Of a stretch of DNA of 64,000 nucleotides, positions 28,458-37,289 are shown one piece after another. A program made the translations under genes and the position numbers. The notes beneath the pieces are model-generated. The model searched no databases. It saw nothing but the letters and a program-made list of their open reading frames with translations, and was not told the origin of the DNA. Positions within the stretch are counted from its first letter, which is position 1. Each line of letters begins with the position of its first letter. Source of the DNA: Vulcanimicrobiota bacterium (GTDB lineage: Bacteria; Vulcanimicrobiota; Vulcanimicrobiia; Vulcanimicrobiales; Vulcanimicrobiaceae); NCBI GenBank assembly GCA_013036095.1, contig JAAXCW010000002.1:1-64000 (forward strand), in the 5' to 3' direction.

Positions 28458-28487
28458 ATTATATCATGGGCACCGCGCCGATGGGAA
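28458..28487 (-). promoter_or_regulatory. Sigma-70-type promoter of the rpsB operon
   Basis: A perfect TATAAT on the minus strand (28458-28463) lies 18 bases downstream of TTCCCA (28482-28487), which matches the -35 consensus at four of six places. The start site would fall near 28451, giving a leader of about 108 bases before the rpsB start. Confidence 0.65.
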
Positions 28488-28499
28488 TAAAGGCTCCTG

Positions 28500-28691
28500 A
28501 TGATTGCAGAGTACCGTCCGCCCATGGAGCCGCCTGGTCAGCCGAGCATCCCACCACCGGACCAACCCGAACAGCTCCCGCCGCCGGCCCAGCCCTCCCC
28601 CGACTGGGGGCCATCGGACCCGCCTGCGGTTCCCGGCCAGCCCGAGCCAAGCTTCCCCGAACAGCCTCCCGACTACGAACCGGCAGCCTAG
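28500..28691 (+). CDS. Possible small proline-rich protein
   Basis: A 63-aa plus-strand frame with about a third proline ([17 protein letters not shown] and similar) and many Gln/Glu, starting at ATG 28500 with AAAGG upstream. It lies divergent from rpsB in the 344-base stretch between csrA and rpsB, and its last bases overlap the csrA stop. Low complexity and the lack of homologous pattern make it uncertain whether it is translated. Apart from this frame, that stretch holds the rpsB promoter and leader. Confidence 0.3.
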   Translation: MIAEYRPPMEPPGQPSIPPPDQPEQLPPPAQPSPDWGPSDPPAVPGQPEPSFPEQPPDYEPAA

Positions 28692-28855
28692 CCTTTCTTC
28701 TTGATCTTCTCGCTGACTTCGGCGCGGTGCACGGTCAGATCGCGCGGCGCTTCAATACCGAGCTTGACCTGGTCGCGTTCGATCGACACCACGACGATTC
28801 GGACGTCCTCGCCGATCACGATCGATTGGTTAGGTTTGCGGGTGAGTACGAGCAT
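28688..28855 (-). CDS. csrA: Carbon storage regulator CsrA
   Basis: A 55-aa gene with all CsrA hallmarks: [20 protein letters not shown] at the start, [17 protein letters not shown] in the middle with the RNA-binding L4R-type start and the AP-R core, and a Lys-rich tail. GGAGGGG lies six bases before the ATG. CsrA dimers bind GGA motifs in mRNA leaders and change translation or stability. It follows a glycosyltransferase by 15 bases and an ABC exporter upstream, so it seems to be cotranscribed with envelope genes. No flagellar genes or FliW lie in the window. Confidence 0.95.
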   Translation of the reverse strand: MLVLTRKPNQSIVIGEDVRIVVVSIERDQVKLGIEAPRDLTVHRAEVSEKIKKKG

Positions 28856-28870
28856 CCGGCCCTCCATGGT

Positions 28871-30388
28871 TCATAACCGGTCAAAACCATAACTGTAGTT
28901 GCGAAGTTTCGGCCAGATCTGCCCAAGCGGCGTGTGAATTCCGCGACAGATGTAGATCGGCACGTTGTTTTCGTACGGCATCGCGTACGGATTGCGGAAG
29001 ACTGCCGCAAGCCGCACCGAGTCGAAACGAAGCCGGTCGTCGCGCGCATTTCCATGCACGTCGATCAGCACGTTTCCCGTAAAGCCGCGCGGTCCCCATA
29101 GCCAGTAGTTGTTGTTGCCGCTGATCGCCGGCGGCAAACCATAGCGCACGCCGTACACGTCGATCGCGGCGGCTTCACCCGCATTGTTCGTAAAGACCGC
29201 GGCTTGCGCTCGCTCGCGGGGCGGTAAGCCGGAGTAGACTTTTGCGGCAGCTGCGGCAAGCTCCGGCCAACCGGTCATGTCGGCATAGTACTGGATAGGA
29301 ATGTTATTGCCGGCGTTGGGATCGACGTGGAAACGCAGGTGGAAAAACCGTCCGAGCGATCCCTGGTATGCGACAAACGTTTTGAGCGGCAGCACGGGCA
29401 ACACGAACGGCGTCGATGGTATCGCGAAGGCCAAGATCGCGTTCACCACTGCGATGCGCCAAAAACGGTGCGCCGACGTCCACCGTTCGATCGGCACGGC
29501 GCCCGCCGCGATCACGTACGGATAGACCGGGCCCGGATAGTAACTCTTTGCGTCCAAGGCCCACATCATCGCGATCAGCGCCAGGTAGGCGATTCCCAAA
29601 AACCGCGTGCCGCGCCGGTAGAGCAGCCAAACCACGCCTGTGAGCCATACGACCGAAAGCAAGGGACTCATGATCACGATTTGCTGCAGCGGAAAAGGCG
29701 GATTCTCGAGCACGAATTTTCCGTAATCGTTTTCCAGCAGTTGCAGCATCGGATATCCGTTGTGCGCTTGCCACAGGAAGTTGGGGGCGACGAAGATCGC
29801 CGCCAGCAACGCGCCGGCCGCGAACCACGGAGTCTGCAATGCGCGCCTCGCGGGCGTACAGATCATTCCCGCAAGGAGGGCCACGATGAAAAAAGCCACC
29901 GTGTATTTGCCCAAAGCCGCGATTGCCGTTACGGCGCCGACGGCGAGCCACCAGCGCGGATCCGCGCCCCGCGTTAAGCGGAGCGTCCAGAGGGCGATCA
30001 GCGGCCAGGTCCAGAGTTCGATCGTATCGGGCGAGAGCCGGAATCCGAACGCCATCATTTCGGGCGCGAAAATCATCACCAATCCCGCGACGCACTGTGC
30101 GAAGATGCCGCCCTCGAGCTCCGCGGTTAGGACGCACGCCGTATAAGTGGCGATAGCGGCGCAGATGGCCGAAACGGCGCGCAGCGCAAATAACGAGACT
30201 CCAAATGATTGCGAAAGCCCCGCCAGCAACGGCGTCAGCGGTGGCTGGTCGACGTACCCGAGGGCCGGATGGCGGCCGCAGATGATGAAATACAGCTCAT
30301 CGCGGAAAAAACCATAATGGGCATTCCCCGCGAGATGAATCGTCAGCGCCGCGAGAGCCCAGAGAAGTCCGGGCCGGGAAAACTTCAA
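28871..30388 (-). CDS. GT-C family (PMT_2/ArnT-like) membrane glycosyltransferase
   Basis: At 505 aa with about ten membrane segments. The first external loop holds GFFRDELYFIICGRHPALGYVDQ, with the acidic pair and the Q-P-P-L-T-P motif of family 39/83 enzymes; FRLSPDTIELWTW follows. The last 180 residues are soluble. Predicted to transfer a sugar from a polyprenyl phosphate donor outside the membrane. The ATG overlaps the ABC exporter stop by 4 bases. Donor and acceptor are unknown; the operon with an exporter and csrA suggests a regulated surface polymer. Confidence 0.8.
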   Translation of the reverse strand: MKFSRPGLLWALAALTIHLAGNAHYGFFRDELYFIICGRHPALGYVDQPPLTPLLAGLSQSFGVSLFALRAVSAICAAIATYTACVLTAELEGGIFAQCVAGLVMIFAPEMMAFGFRLSPDTIELWTWPLIALWTLRLTRGADPRWWLAVGAVTAIAALGKYTVAFFIVALLAGMICTPARRALQTPWFAAGALLAAIFVAPNFLWQAHNGYPMLQLLENDYGKFVLENPPFPLQQIVIMSPLLSVVWLTGVVWLLYRRGTRFLGIAYLALIAMMWALDAKSYYPGPVYPYVIAAGAVPIERWTSAHRFWRIAVVNAILAFAIPSTPFVLPVLPLKTFVAYQGSLGRFFHLRFHVDPNAGNNIPIQYYADMTGWPELAAAAAKVYSGLPPRERAQAAVFTNNAGEAAAIDVYGVRYGLPPAISGNNNYWLWGPRGFTGNVLIDVHGNARDDRLRFDSVRLAAVFRNPYAMPYENNVPIYICRGIHTPLGQIWPKLRNYSYGFDRL

Positions 30389-32118
30389 GCGAACTGCGTG
30401 GCGTGCAGGCGGGCGTAGGCGCCGCCGCGCGCCAACAGCGATTCGTGCGACCCCATTTCGATCACGCGGCCTGCTTCGATATACAGGATGGTGTTCGCGC
30501 GCCGGATCGTCGAGAGACGGTGCGCGATGATGAGCGTCGTCCGGCCGGCGAGCAGTTGGTCGAGCGCACTTTCGATGAGCGCCTCCGAATGGCTGTCGAG
30601 CGCACTGGTCGCTTCATCTAATATAAGGATGCGCGGATCCCGCAGAATGGCGCGAGCGATAGAGACGCGCTGACGCTGACCGCCCGAGAGCCGCGCGCCG
30701 CGCTCGCCGACCTCGGTCGCATAACCGTCGGGAAAACCACCGGCGAATTCATCGACGTTCGCCTCGCGTGCCGCTGCCAGCACTTCTTCGTCGGTCGCAT
30801 CTAAACGGCCGTAACGGATGTTGTCGGCAATGCTGCCGCGAAAAAGCTGTGCCTCTTGCGGCACGATAGCGATCGCGTCGCGCAGATCGCGTAACCGCAC
30901 GTTTGCGAGATCGGCGCCATCGAGAGTAATTCGTCCCGCTTGCGGTTCGTAAAAACGCGGCACGAGATTGACGATCGTCGTCTTGCCGGCTCCCGAGGGA
31001 CCGACCAGCGCGATGATTTCACCCTTCTCAATTGTGGCGTTGAAGTTTTGCAACACCGGGGCGCCAGGTTCGTAGGCGAAATCGACGTTCTCGAACTGAA
31101 TCCGTCCGCGGACTTCCGGCATTGCAAGCGCACCGGGCTTGTCGGCACGCTCGACCGGCAAATCCAGCAGCTCGTAGACGCGCCCCGAGCCGACAACCGC
31201 TTTGCTGATCTCTCCGGTAAACGCGGCAAAACGATTCATCGGGTTCACCAAGTTGACGAGGAGCATCCAATAAGCAAAAAGATTGCCGACGTTCAGCCGG
31301 CCCAACACGACCTCCCGGATCGAAAGCCAGATGATGACCGCAGCCGCGGTGGAGATAAACGCCGAGATCACGACCGGCTGCGTCTGGATGAACTGCGTCA
31401 ATTTCATGTAGGTTTCGAAGTACTCGACGTTCCGGCGCGAAAAACGGCCCGTTTCGTAATTCTCCCGGCCGAAGGCTTTGATCACGCGCTGACTGCCGAG
31501 CACTTCGGTCAAGTTCGCGGATAAATCGGCGATGCGCTCCTGGGACCGCGTGGTTGCATTCGATATGAGGCGCTGAAACCGCGAAACGGCAAGCGAAACG
31601 AGCGGGGCGATGACGATCAGCGAGCACGTCAGCAGCCAATCCAAATAGAGCATGTACGCGAACGACGACAAAAACGTGACCGACGTCGTAATCAGTTGCG
31701 GCAGCGAGATGGTGACCGCATCGGTCATCATCTGCATGTCGGTACTGAAGCGCGAGATCAATTCGCCGGGGCGCCACTTATCGAATTCGCCAAGCGGCAA
31801 GTGCAGCAATCGCGAGAATAGGCGCACGCGCAAGCGCGCGATGAGCGACTGGCCGCTCGAAGCCAGCAGATAACTCGAACCGTAATTTGTGAGCGCGGCC
31901 ACGATCAGCGAAGCCCAGACGATCGCCAGCACGATGTAGAGCTCGTGCAGGTTGGGCGGCCGAGCTATGACGACGTTGTTGAGCAGGCGGCTCAGCCCCA
32001 GCGCCGGCACCAATGCCAGTAGGCCGCCAATCGTGCCCAGAGCGATGGCGGTGACGATGCTGGGAAGATGGGGCCGAGCGTCCGATGCTAGGCGCGCGAG
32101 CGTGCGTTGGCGCGTCAT
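30385..32118 (-). CDS. ABC exporter, fused membrane and ATPase domains (MsbA type)
   Basis: At 577 aa. Six membrane helices lie in the first 320 residues, then the ATPase with Walker A (GPSGAGKTT), Q-loop (VPQEAQLFRGS), signature LSGGQRQRVSIARA, Walker B ILILDEATSAL and the His switch IAHRLSTIRRA. It would act as a homodimer and export a lipid, lipid-linked glycan or drug. It is the first gene of the operon with a GT-C transferase and csrA, which favours a lipid or glycan substrate, but this is inferred. Confidence 0.9.
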   Translation of the reverse strand: MTRQRTLARLASDARPHLPSIVTAIALGTIGGLLALVPALGLSRLLNNVVIARPPNLHELYIVLAIVWASLIVAALTNYGSSYLLASSGQSLIARLRVRLFSRLLHLPLGEFDKWRPGELISRFSTDMQMMTDAVTISLPQLITTSVTFLSSFAYMLYLDWLLTCSLIVIAPLVSLAVSRFQRLISNATTRSQERIADLSANLTEVLGSQRVIKAFGRENYETGRFSRRNVEYFETYMKLTQFIQTQPVVISAFISTAAAVIIWLSIREVVLGRLNVGNLFAYWMLLVNLVNPMNRFAAFTGEISKAVVGSGRVYELLDLPVERADKPGALAMPEVRGRIQFENVDFAYEPGAPVLQNFNATIEKGEIIALVGPSGAGKTTIVNLVPRFYEPQAGRITLDGADLANVRLRDLRDAIAIVPQEAQLFRGSIADNIRYGRLDATDEEVLAAAREANVDEFAGGFPDGYATEVGERGARLSGGQRQRVSIARAILRDPRILILDEATSALDSHSEALIESALDQLLAGRTTLIIAHRLSTIRRANTILYIEAGRVIEMGSHESLLARGGAYARLHATQFA

Positions 32119-32208
32119 TTGCGATTGCCTTGCGGCCCCGGCGGGACGAAACCTCTAGTGTCCATGAGGAGTAGATGAAAACGAAAGAACTCGTCTGAGG
32201 GCTAAAAA

Positions 32209-32787
32209 GTGGACTGTTATTTTCACGCTAACGTTCCGTCAATCGCACGCTGCTCGGACTGCAGCAAGGCCGTTTGCGCTACGTGCCGCGATCAAGCCGG
32301 CACGTGCCCGAGTTGCCGCCTTGCCGCCAAGATCGACTCGGCCAACGCGCAGCACAAATCGGTCGCCGGCCAGGTTCCGCCGCGCTCGCAGCAATGGTGG
32401 AGGGCGGCCCAGCAGCAGCCCGCGCCGCAAGCTCGCGCCACCGTCGCGGAGCCTTCGGATCCCGGCGAATTGCGAGCGCTCGTCGCCTTGGGTTATCCGT
32501 TGTGGCCGCTGGCGCTCATATCGTTATTCGACCGCAAGCAATCGCGCCGGCTGCGCAAGCACGCGTATCAGGCGTTGGGTTTCAACGTTGGAATGGTCGG
32601 ACTGTGGGGCATCCTCACGCTCATGTCCGGAATCCCGATCCTCGGGTTCAGCGCCGGAGTCATCCTCGCTCTCATGATTCCGATCTTCGTCGTGATGAGC
32701 GTCATTTACGGCATCAAAGCATGGCACGGAGATGACGTGCGCGTCCCCGTCATCACCGACTGGATCGACGACCGCCTGCCGGCGTAA
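32209..32787 (+). CDS. B-box-type zinc finger membrane protein (DUF4870-like)
   Basis: At 192 aa. The N-terminus has Cys3, His6, Cys15, Cys18, Cys23, Cys26, Cys33 and Cys36 in the pattern of a B-box-like zinc site (MDCYFHANVPSIARCSDC, CATC, CPSC). A linker of about 45 residues follows, then three to four membrane segments, the first part resembling DUF4870 proteins (ALGYPLWPLALISLFDRK). The GTG at 32209 has GAGGG upstream. Known: such bacterial proteins are common but uncharacterised. It converges on the photolyase gene, overlapping it by 35 bases. Confidence 0.7.
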   Translation: MDCYFHANVPSIARCSDCSKAVCATCRDQAGTCPSCRLAAKIDSANAQHKSVAGQVPPRSQQWWRAAQQQPAPQARATVAEPSDPGELRALVALGYPLWPLALISLFDRKQSRRLRKHAYQALGFNVGMVGLWGILTLMSGIPILGFSAGVILALMIPIFVVMSVIYGIKAWHGDDVRVPVITDWIDDRLPA

Positions 32788-34198
32788 CGAACTCCTGATA
32801 GCGCGCGAGGAAATCGCGCGCGGCGCGGTCGTGATCGATCACGGGCCGTGGGTAGCGTTCGGCACCGCCCAGCGGAAGCTCGATTTGCGCCGAACCTTGC
32901 TGCGTCTCGCTCAATCCGCGGGCGGGTCCGTGCGCCAGTTCCGAAATCCACTTGCGCGTGTACGATCCGCCCGGATCGAAGCGCCGCGCCTGTTTATATG
33001 GATTGTAGATCCGCGGATACGCCGCCAAGTCAGCGCCGACTCCCGCTATCCACTGCCAGTTTCCCACCGAGAGCGCCGGATCGTCTTCAATCAAATAACG
33101 GTCCCACTCGGCCATGCCGGCGCGCCAATCGACCCCGAGATCAAAACACAGAAACGACGCGGCGATAGCGCGCACGCGCGGATGCATCCAGCCCGTCGCG
33201 CGCAACTGGCGCATACCGGCGTCCACGATGGGAAACCCGGTGCGGCCCTGGCACCACGCCTCCAAATGCGGATGTGATTGTAAAAACGGAAAGTCGCGCA
33301 TCTTCTCTTGCAGGGCTGTGTCACTCGTTTCCGGATTGTACCAAGAGAGCTGCAGGAAAAAATCGCGCATCGCGAGCGCGCGGATAAAAAGCCGCAGCGA
33401 TGCGCGTTCCTCGGAGAGCAAGAATGGATCGTCCATGCGGTTCCGCGTCTCGCGCACGACGGTTCGAGCAGCTATCGTTCCAAACGTGAGGTCCGCGCTC
33501 AAGTGCGACGTGAGATCGTCGGCCGGAACGTTTATCGCAAAGGAGTACTGCAGCGCCGTTCCCCGCAAGAACGTTTCGAGTTTCTCGCGCGCACGCGGAG
33601 CGCCGCCATCCGGGACATGATCGCTGCTGCCGAAATCGGCCGGCGCCGGAAGCGCCTCGCTGCGCAAGCCGGCCGGAATGAACGATAGGAGTAACGGAGC
33701 CTCGTAGGAGCCGGGCTCGAGGTCGCGCCAAACGTCGTAGTAAGGGGCGAAAGCTCGGTAACCATCGCCGGCCGAACTACGGGCGGCCGTGCTTTCCTCA
33801 GGCGGAATTGCGGGCGCATCATGCACCGCGATAGCGCGCGCACCGCGCTCTTCTACCGCCGCCTGCAGATCCGCGTCGGCGGCGATACCGGCGCGATCGT
33901 AGCTCGCGCTCCACACAACCGCCGGCGCTTCGAGCTCTCCAGCCAAACGCACGAGCTCGGCAGGTGCTTCGCCGCGCCGCACGATGAGAGCCGACCCGCG
34001 CTCGCGCAGCGCGGCGTCCAAAGCCGCGACAGCTCCGCAAAAAAATGCCGCGCGCCGCGGAGAACAACGCAGCCGCTCTTCGAGTTCGCGATCTACGATC
34101 AGCGCCGGTGCGATATCGCCGTGCGCCGACGCCGCGCTCAACCCCGCGTGATCTTCCAAGCGGAGATCGCGCGCAAAGCGATAGATCGCGACCGGCAT
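32753..34198 (-). CDS. phr: Deoxyribodipyrimidine photolyase (class I CPD type)
   Basis: At 481 aa. An N-terminal antenna domain (about 1-140) starts with IYRFARDLRLEDHAGL. The FAD-binding domain carries WCQGRTGFPIVDAGMRQLRATGWMH-type text near 320-345 and VDWRAGMAEWDRY, DDPALSVGNWQW and YNPYKQARRFDP later. Blue light drives repair of cyclobutane dimers. The ATG overlaps the cytochrome stop as TGATG, so both may be one transcript. A role as a cryptochrome rather than a repair enzyme cannot be ruled out. Confidence 0.9.
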   Translation of the reverse strand: MPVAIYRFARDLRLEDHAGLSAASAHGDIAPALIVDRELEERLRCSPRRAAFFCGAVAALDAALRERGSALIVRRGEAPAELVRLAGELEAPAVVWSASYDRAGIAADADLQAAVEERGARAIAVHDAPAIPPEESTAARSSAGDGYRAFAPYYDVWRDLEPGSYEAPLLLSFIPAGLRSEALPAPADFGSSDHVPDGGAPRAREKLETFLRGTALQYSFAINVPADDLTSHLSADLTFGTIAARTVVRETRNRMDDPFLLSEERASLRLFIRALAMRDFFLQLSWYNPETSDTALQEKMRDFPFLQSHPHLEAWCQGRTGFPIVDAGMRQLRATGWMHPRVRAIAASFLCFDLGVDWRAGMAEWDRYLIEDDPALSVGNWQWIAGVGADLAAYPRIYNPYKQARRFDPGGSYTRKWISELAHGPARGLSETQQGSAQIELPLGGAERYPRPVIDHDRAARDFLARYQEFVTPAGGRRSSR

Positions 34199-34548
34199 CA
34201 AAGGGTTTCTACGTAGGCTGAAACGTCGCGCACGTCTGCGCCGCTCATGCGGACCGGAAAGAGTTTGGGCATCGGAGGTTCGGGATCCAGCACGATATCA
34301 CGCACTTGCGCAAACGTGCGCTTCAAGTGCTCGTTGCGCAGCTGAGGGCCGATTTGACCGCCGGTTCCGTCGCGTCCGTGACATGCCGAGCACTGCGCGA
34401 GGTAGATCGACCGGCCGCGGCCGGCGTTCACGGGCACCTCGGCCTGCGCGCCGGTTGTGCGTGTTTTTGCAGCGCCGCCGCCGGCGCACCCGGGCAGCGC
34501 GAGGGCTGTTACAAGAGCGAGCGCGACGCGCGCACAGCGAAACCGCAT
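34198..34548 (-). CDS. Small c-type cytochrome lipoprotein
   Basis: At 116 aa. The signal ends with a lipobox (LALPGC, Cys at about 21). The haem site CSACH is near residue 54, with GRDGTGGQIGPQL and a late Met candidate in PPMPKLFPVRMSGAD as axial ligand. It is a single-haem class I cytochrome tethered to the membrane. The gene is 1 base from phr; the reason is not clear. It would carry electrons at the outer face of the cytoplasmic membrane. Confidence 0.85.
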   Translation of the reverse strand: MRFRCARVALALVTALALPGCAGGGAAKTRTTGAQAEVPVNAGRGRSIYLAQCSACHGRDGTGGQIGPQLRNEHLKRTFAQVRDIVLDPEPPMPKLFPVRMSGADVRDVSAYVETL

Positions 34549-34584
34549 GGCACGCGTTTTGCTATGGGCGGCGGTTCTCCCGGT

Positions 34585-35607
34585 CTAGTGAATAGGTTTC
34601 GGCAGCCCGTCACTCTCGTTGGAGCTCACGCGAAACGTGAACGCATCGCGATACAAGCCTGGAACGGGGCGCCCGTCGAGCGTCTTTGGCGAGTAACGTG
34701 CCTTCATCGCGGCTTTGCAGACCGCTTCATCCAGAAAGCGGTAGCCTGCGGGCTTGGTGATGACGCACTTCGTGGGCATCCCGCGCTCGTCGATCAGGAC
34801 TTCGAATGCGGTCGTGCCTTCTGCGCCTTCGGCGTAGGCGATCATCGGCGGCTGCGGGTTAATCGCCGTTTCGCCGCCGAGCGGAGCCGCTTCGTTCGTT
34901 AAAGAACGGCCGGCCGACCGCAGCTGCAGCATCTCGGCGCTGCTAACGCGCTGCGGCGACGTTTCGCTAAGCGACGTTGTGGTCATCCGGGCGACGGTAC
35001 GCCAGACCGGATCACGCCAAACGGGAACGCTCGCTGGAGTTTTGCTGCGCGGCGCAGTCTGCGGATACACCGTAACCGCGGCAATCTCGGGCGTCTTTGC
35101 AAACGGCTGCGCCGCCGGCGATCGAGCTTCGACCTGCGCGACCGGCGCGCGCGCCATCTGCACGACGTTGTGATAGACGGTGAGCCGGCGCTGCTGCGTC
35201 TGTGCCGCCGGCGGAACCGTGCCGTGTTTGACTGCCCCCGATGCCGGGACGTAAGACGCGGCCGAAACCGGCGCCGTGCGCGCGGGCAGGGAAAAATAAT
35301 GAAGCGCTGACGCCGCCACTCCGAACGTTATCGCGAAGGCCGCCGCAAAGCGCACGACCGGTGAGAGTCCGCGCGACCGTCTGCGCAGGACGTTGCCGAG
35401 TTGCGGATCCCAAACCTCGGCGTCGCGAGCTTCGCCCACGATCGCGTTCGTGCGCGCAAGCTCGTGCTCGCCACCGAGCTCGTTCAAACACTGCGCGCAG
35501 CTTGCGATGTGCTCGCGATACGCGCGGCGATCCGCGTCGGTAGCCTCCCCGAGCGCAATCGCGCCCGCCAGAGATTCGATGTCCTTGTGTAGCAAACTCT
35601 CCCTCAA
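34585..35607 (-). CDS. Anti-sigma factor with TonB-like C-terminal domain
   Basis: At 340 aa. The N-terminus has an anti-sigma zinc site (HIASCAQC, His-x3-Cys-x2-Cys, near 38-45). One membrane helix follows (VVRFAAAFAITFGVAASALHY, near 85-105), then an Ala/Pro/Gln-rich periplasmic linker and a C-terminal TonB_C-type domain (FEVLIDERGMPTKCVITKPAG, AVCKAAMKARYSP). The TTG at 35607 makes a TTGA overlap with the sigma gene, with GGAG five bases upstream. Inferred: it holds the ECF sigma factor and senses an envelope or outer-membrane signal through the TonB-like part. RseP at 21.5 kb could cut it. Confidence 0.85.
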   Translation of the reverse strand: MRESLLHKDIESLAGAIALGEATDADRRAYREHIASCAQCLNELGGEHELARTNAIVGEARDAEVWDPQLGNVLRRRSRGLSPVVRFAAAFAITFGVAASALHYFSLPARTAPVSAASYVPASGAVKHGTVPPAAQTQQRRLTVYHNVVQMARAPVAQVEARSPAAQPFAKTPEIAAVTVYPQTAPRSKTPASVPVWRDPVWRTVARMTTTSLSETSPQRVSSAEMLQLRSAGRSLTNEAAPLGGETAINPQPPMIAYAEGAEGTTAFEVLIDERGMPTKCVITKPAGYRFLDEAVCKAAMKARYSPKTLDGRPVPGLYRDAFTFRVSSNESDGLPKPIH

Positions 35608-36122
35608 ACAGACTCCGTCATCACGGCGCGCATCGTTCTCAGCGCGCGGCAAACGCGCTGGCGGATCGCATCCGCGCTGGTCCCCAGGATCGCGGCAGCT
35701 TCCTGCGACGAATACCCGGCGTAGCTCGTCAACATGATCGCGGCGGCTTGTTCCGCCGGCAGACGGCGCATAGCCGCTTGCAAATCGATCGACGCCGCGC
35801 TGCGTTCGTCGATGCGAAGCGAGCGCACGTCGTGCTCCCGATCCAGGGACATGAAGCGCAGGATCTTTTTTCTGCGCAGGAACGAAATGGCCGTATTCGT
35901 CGCGGTCTTGTAGAGCCAGCCCGCCGTTAACGGACGTTCGGGCTCACGTTGGAGCGTGCGATACGCGCTGAAGAACACGTCTTGTGTGATATCCAGCGCG
36001 ACGTCGGCATCTCCGACCATCCGGCGCACGTACCGCGCGAGCTTGGTCTGGTGCTCGCGAACGAGCGCTTCGACTCGGTTTTGCGCGGCCGACATGCCGG
36101 TGACGAGGTAGACCTGTTCCAT
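35604..36122 (-). CDS. ECF-type RNA polymerase sigma factor
   Basis: About 172 aa. Region 2 reads YVRRMVGDADVALDITQDVFFSAYRTL; region 4 reads RRLPAEQAAAIMLTSYAGYSSQEAAAILGTS followed by IRQRVCRALRTMR. It would direct RNA polymerase to stress promoters and is inhibited by the adjacent zinc anti-sigma factor. ATG 36122 has AGGGGG upstream; ATG 36152 or an earlier start would add about ten or more residues. Targets are not visible. Confidence 0.9.
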   Translation of the reverse strand: MEQVYLVTGMSAAQNRVEALVREHQTKLARYVRRMVGDADVALDITQDVFFSAYRTLQREPERPLTAGWLYKTATNTAISFLRRKKILRFMSLDREHDVRSLRIDERSAASIDLQAAMRRLPAEQAAAIMLTSYAGYSSQEAAAILGTSADAIRQRVCRALRTMRAVMTESV

Positions 36123-36227
36123 GCTCAGGGCCCCCTTTTGCTGATAACGCATGGATTCGATACGCTGTGACCGGGCCTTTTCAATCCGCTGCGGAGGACT
36201 GGCGCGGCGGCAGCCCAAGATTCACAC

Positions 36228-37289
36228 TTGGCACACCGGGCCGCCTTGACGCTGTTTTTCCTCTTAGCCGGCTTCGGCGCCGCATCCGCGCGCGATCCGC
36301 AATACCTGAGCGCGTCGATGCCCAGCCCAACGCTCACGCGGTTCTGGGGGAGGCCCATCACCCTAGACGCGCACATTCTGCTTCCCGACTCCTATTACAA
36401 GGAGCCGCAGAAGCGGTATCCGGTCTTTTATTGGATTCAGGGATTTGATGGAACCGGCCAAATCGATTATGCGGGCGAGGCGGCGTGGCAAGAGCCGATG
36501 CGCCGCCTGCACCGCGAGTTCATCGTCATCTTTCTCGACGGAATGTTCAACGGCGGGCATCAAGAGTTTGCGGATTCGGCCAATAACGGCCCCTGGGGCG
36601 CGGCGCTCACCACGGAATTCATCCCCTTAACTGAATCCTATTTTCACGCGATCGACACGCCGCAAACTCGCTTTGTCGGCGGCCACTCATCCGGCGGATG
36701 GTCCGCGCTGTGGTTGCAAATGACCTATCCGGATCTGTTTGGCGCCGAATGGTCCATTTCGCCCGATCCCGTAGACTTTCATAATTTTGTCGGTCCCGAT
36801 ATCACCGCTGTGCCGCCACAAAACTTTTTCAAGGATGCGGCCGGACATGAGTATGAGCTGGACCGGCAATCACTCCGCGACTTTGTCGTTGGGCGCGGGT
36901 GGGAGCGCAGGCAATTCGAATCTTTCGATGCGGTCTTCAGCCCCCGCGGAGCAGACGGAAAACCCACGCCGCTCTTCGATCGCCGCACTGGCGTCATCGA
37001 TCCCGCCGTAGCACGCTATTGGGAAGAGCACTACGATATCGCCGGGCTCCTGCGCGCGCATTGGAGCACACTTGCTCCACAGTTGCGCGGCAAGCTTCAC
37101 ATCATCGTAGGAACTGCAGATCAATTTCATTTGAACGAACCCGTCGCGCTGCTTCGCAGCGAACTAGCCCAACTGGGAAGCGACGCCGAGTTCGACTTTG
37201 TGCCCGGAGCAAATCACTTTACGGTATTCAATTGGAACGGGGGCGCGATCTCCTACATCGTGCGAGAAGCGGCTGCTCTTCTGCCTTAA
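36228..37289 (+). CDS. Exported alpha/beta-hydrolase, esterase D type
   Basis: At 353 aa. A signal peptide (HRAALTLFFLLAGFGAASA) leads to the esterase fold: RYPVFYWIQGFDGTG, VIFLDGMFNGGHQEFADS, then the nucleophile elbow GGHSSGGWSAL near 153-163, Asp in the strand LHIIVGTADQFH and His in VPGANHFTVFNW. It resembles putative esterases such as EstD/feruloyl-esterase types. The start is TTG 36228 after the sigma gene. It abuts moaA at the 3' end in a convergent pair. Substrate unknown. Confidence 0.8.
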   Translation: MAHRAALTLFFLLAGFGAASARDPQYLSASMPSPTLTRFWGRPITLDAHILLPDSYYKEPQKRYPVFYWIQGFDGTGQIDYAGEAAWQEPMRRLHREFIVIFLDGMFNGGHQEFADSANNGPWGAALTTEFIPLTESYFHAIDTPQTRFVGGHSSGGWSALWLQMTYPDLFGAEWSISPDPVDFHNFVGPDITAVPPQNFFKDAAGHEYELDRQSLRDFVVGRGWERRQFESFDAVFSPRGADGKPTPLFDRRTGVIDPAVARYWEEHYDIAGLLRAHWSTLAPQLRGKLHIIVGTADQFHLNEPVALLRSELAQLGSDAEFDFVPGANHFTVFNWNGGAISYIVREAAALLP

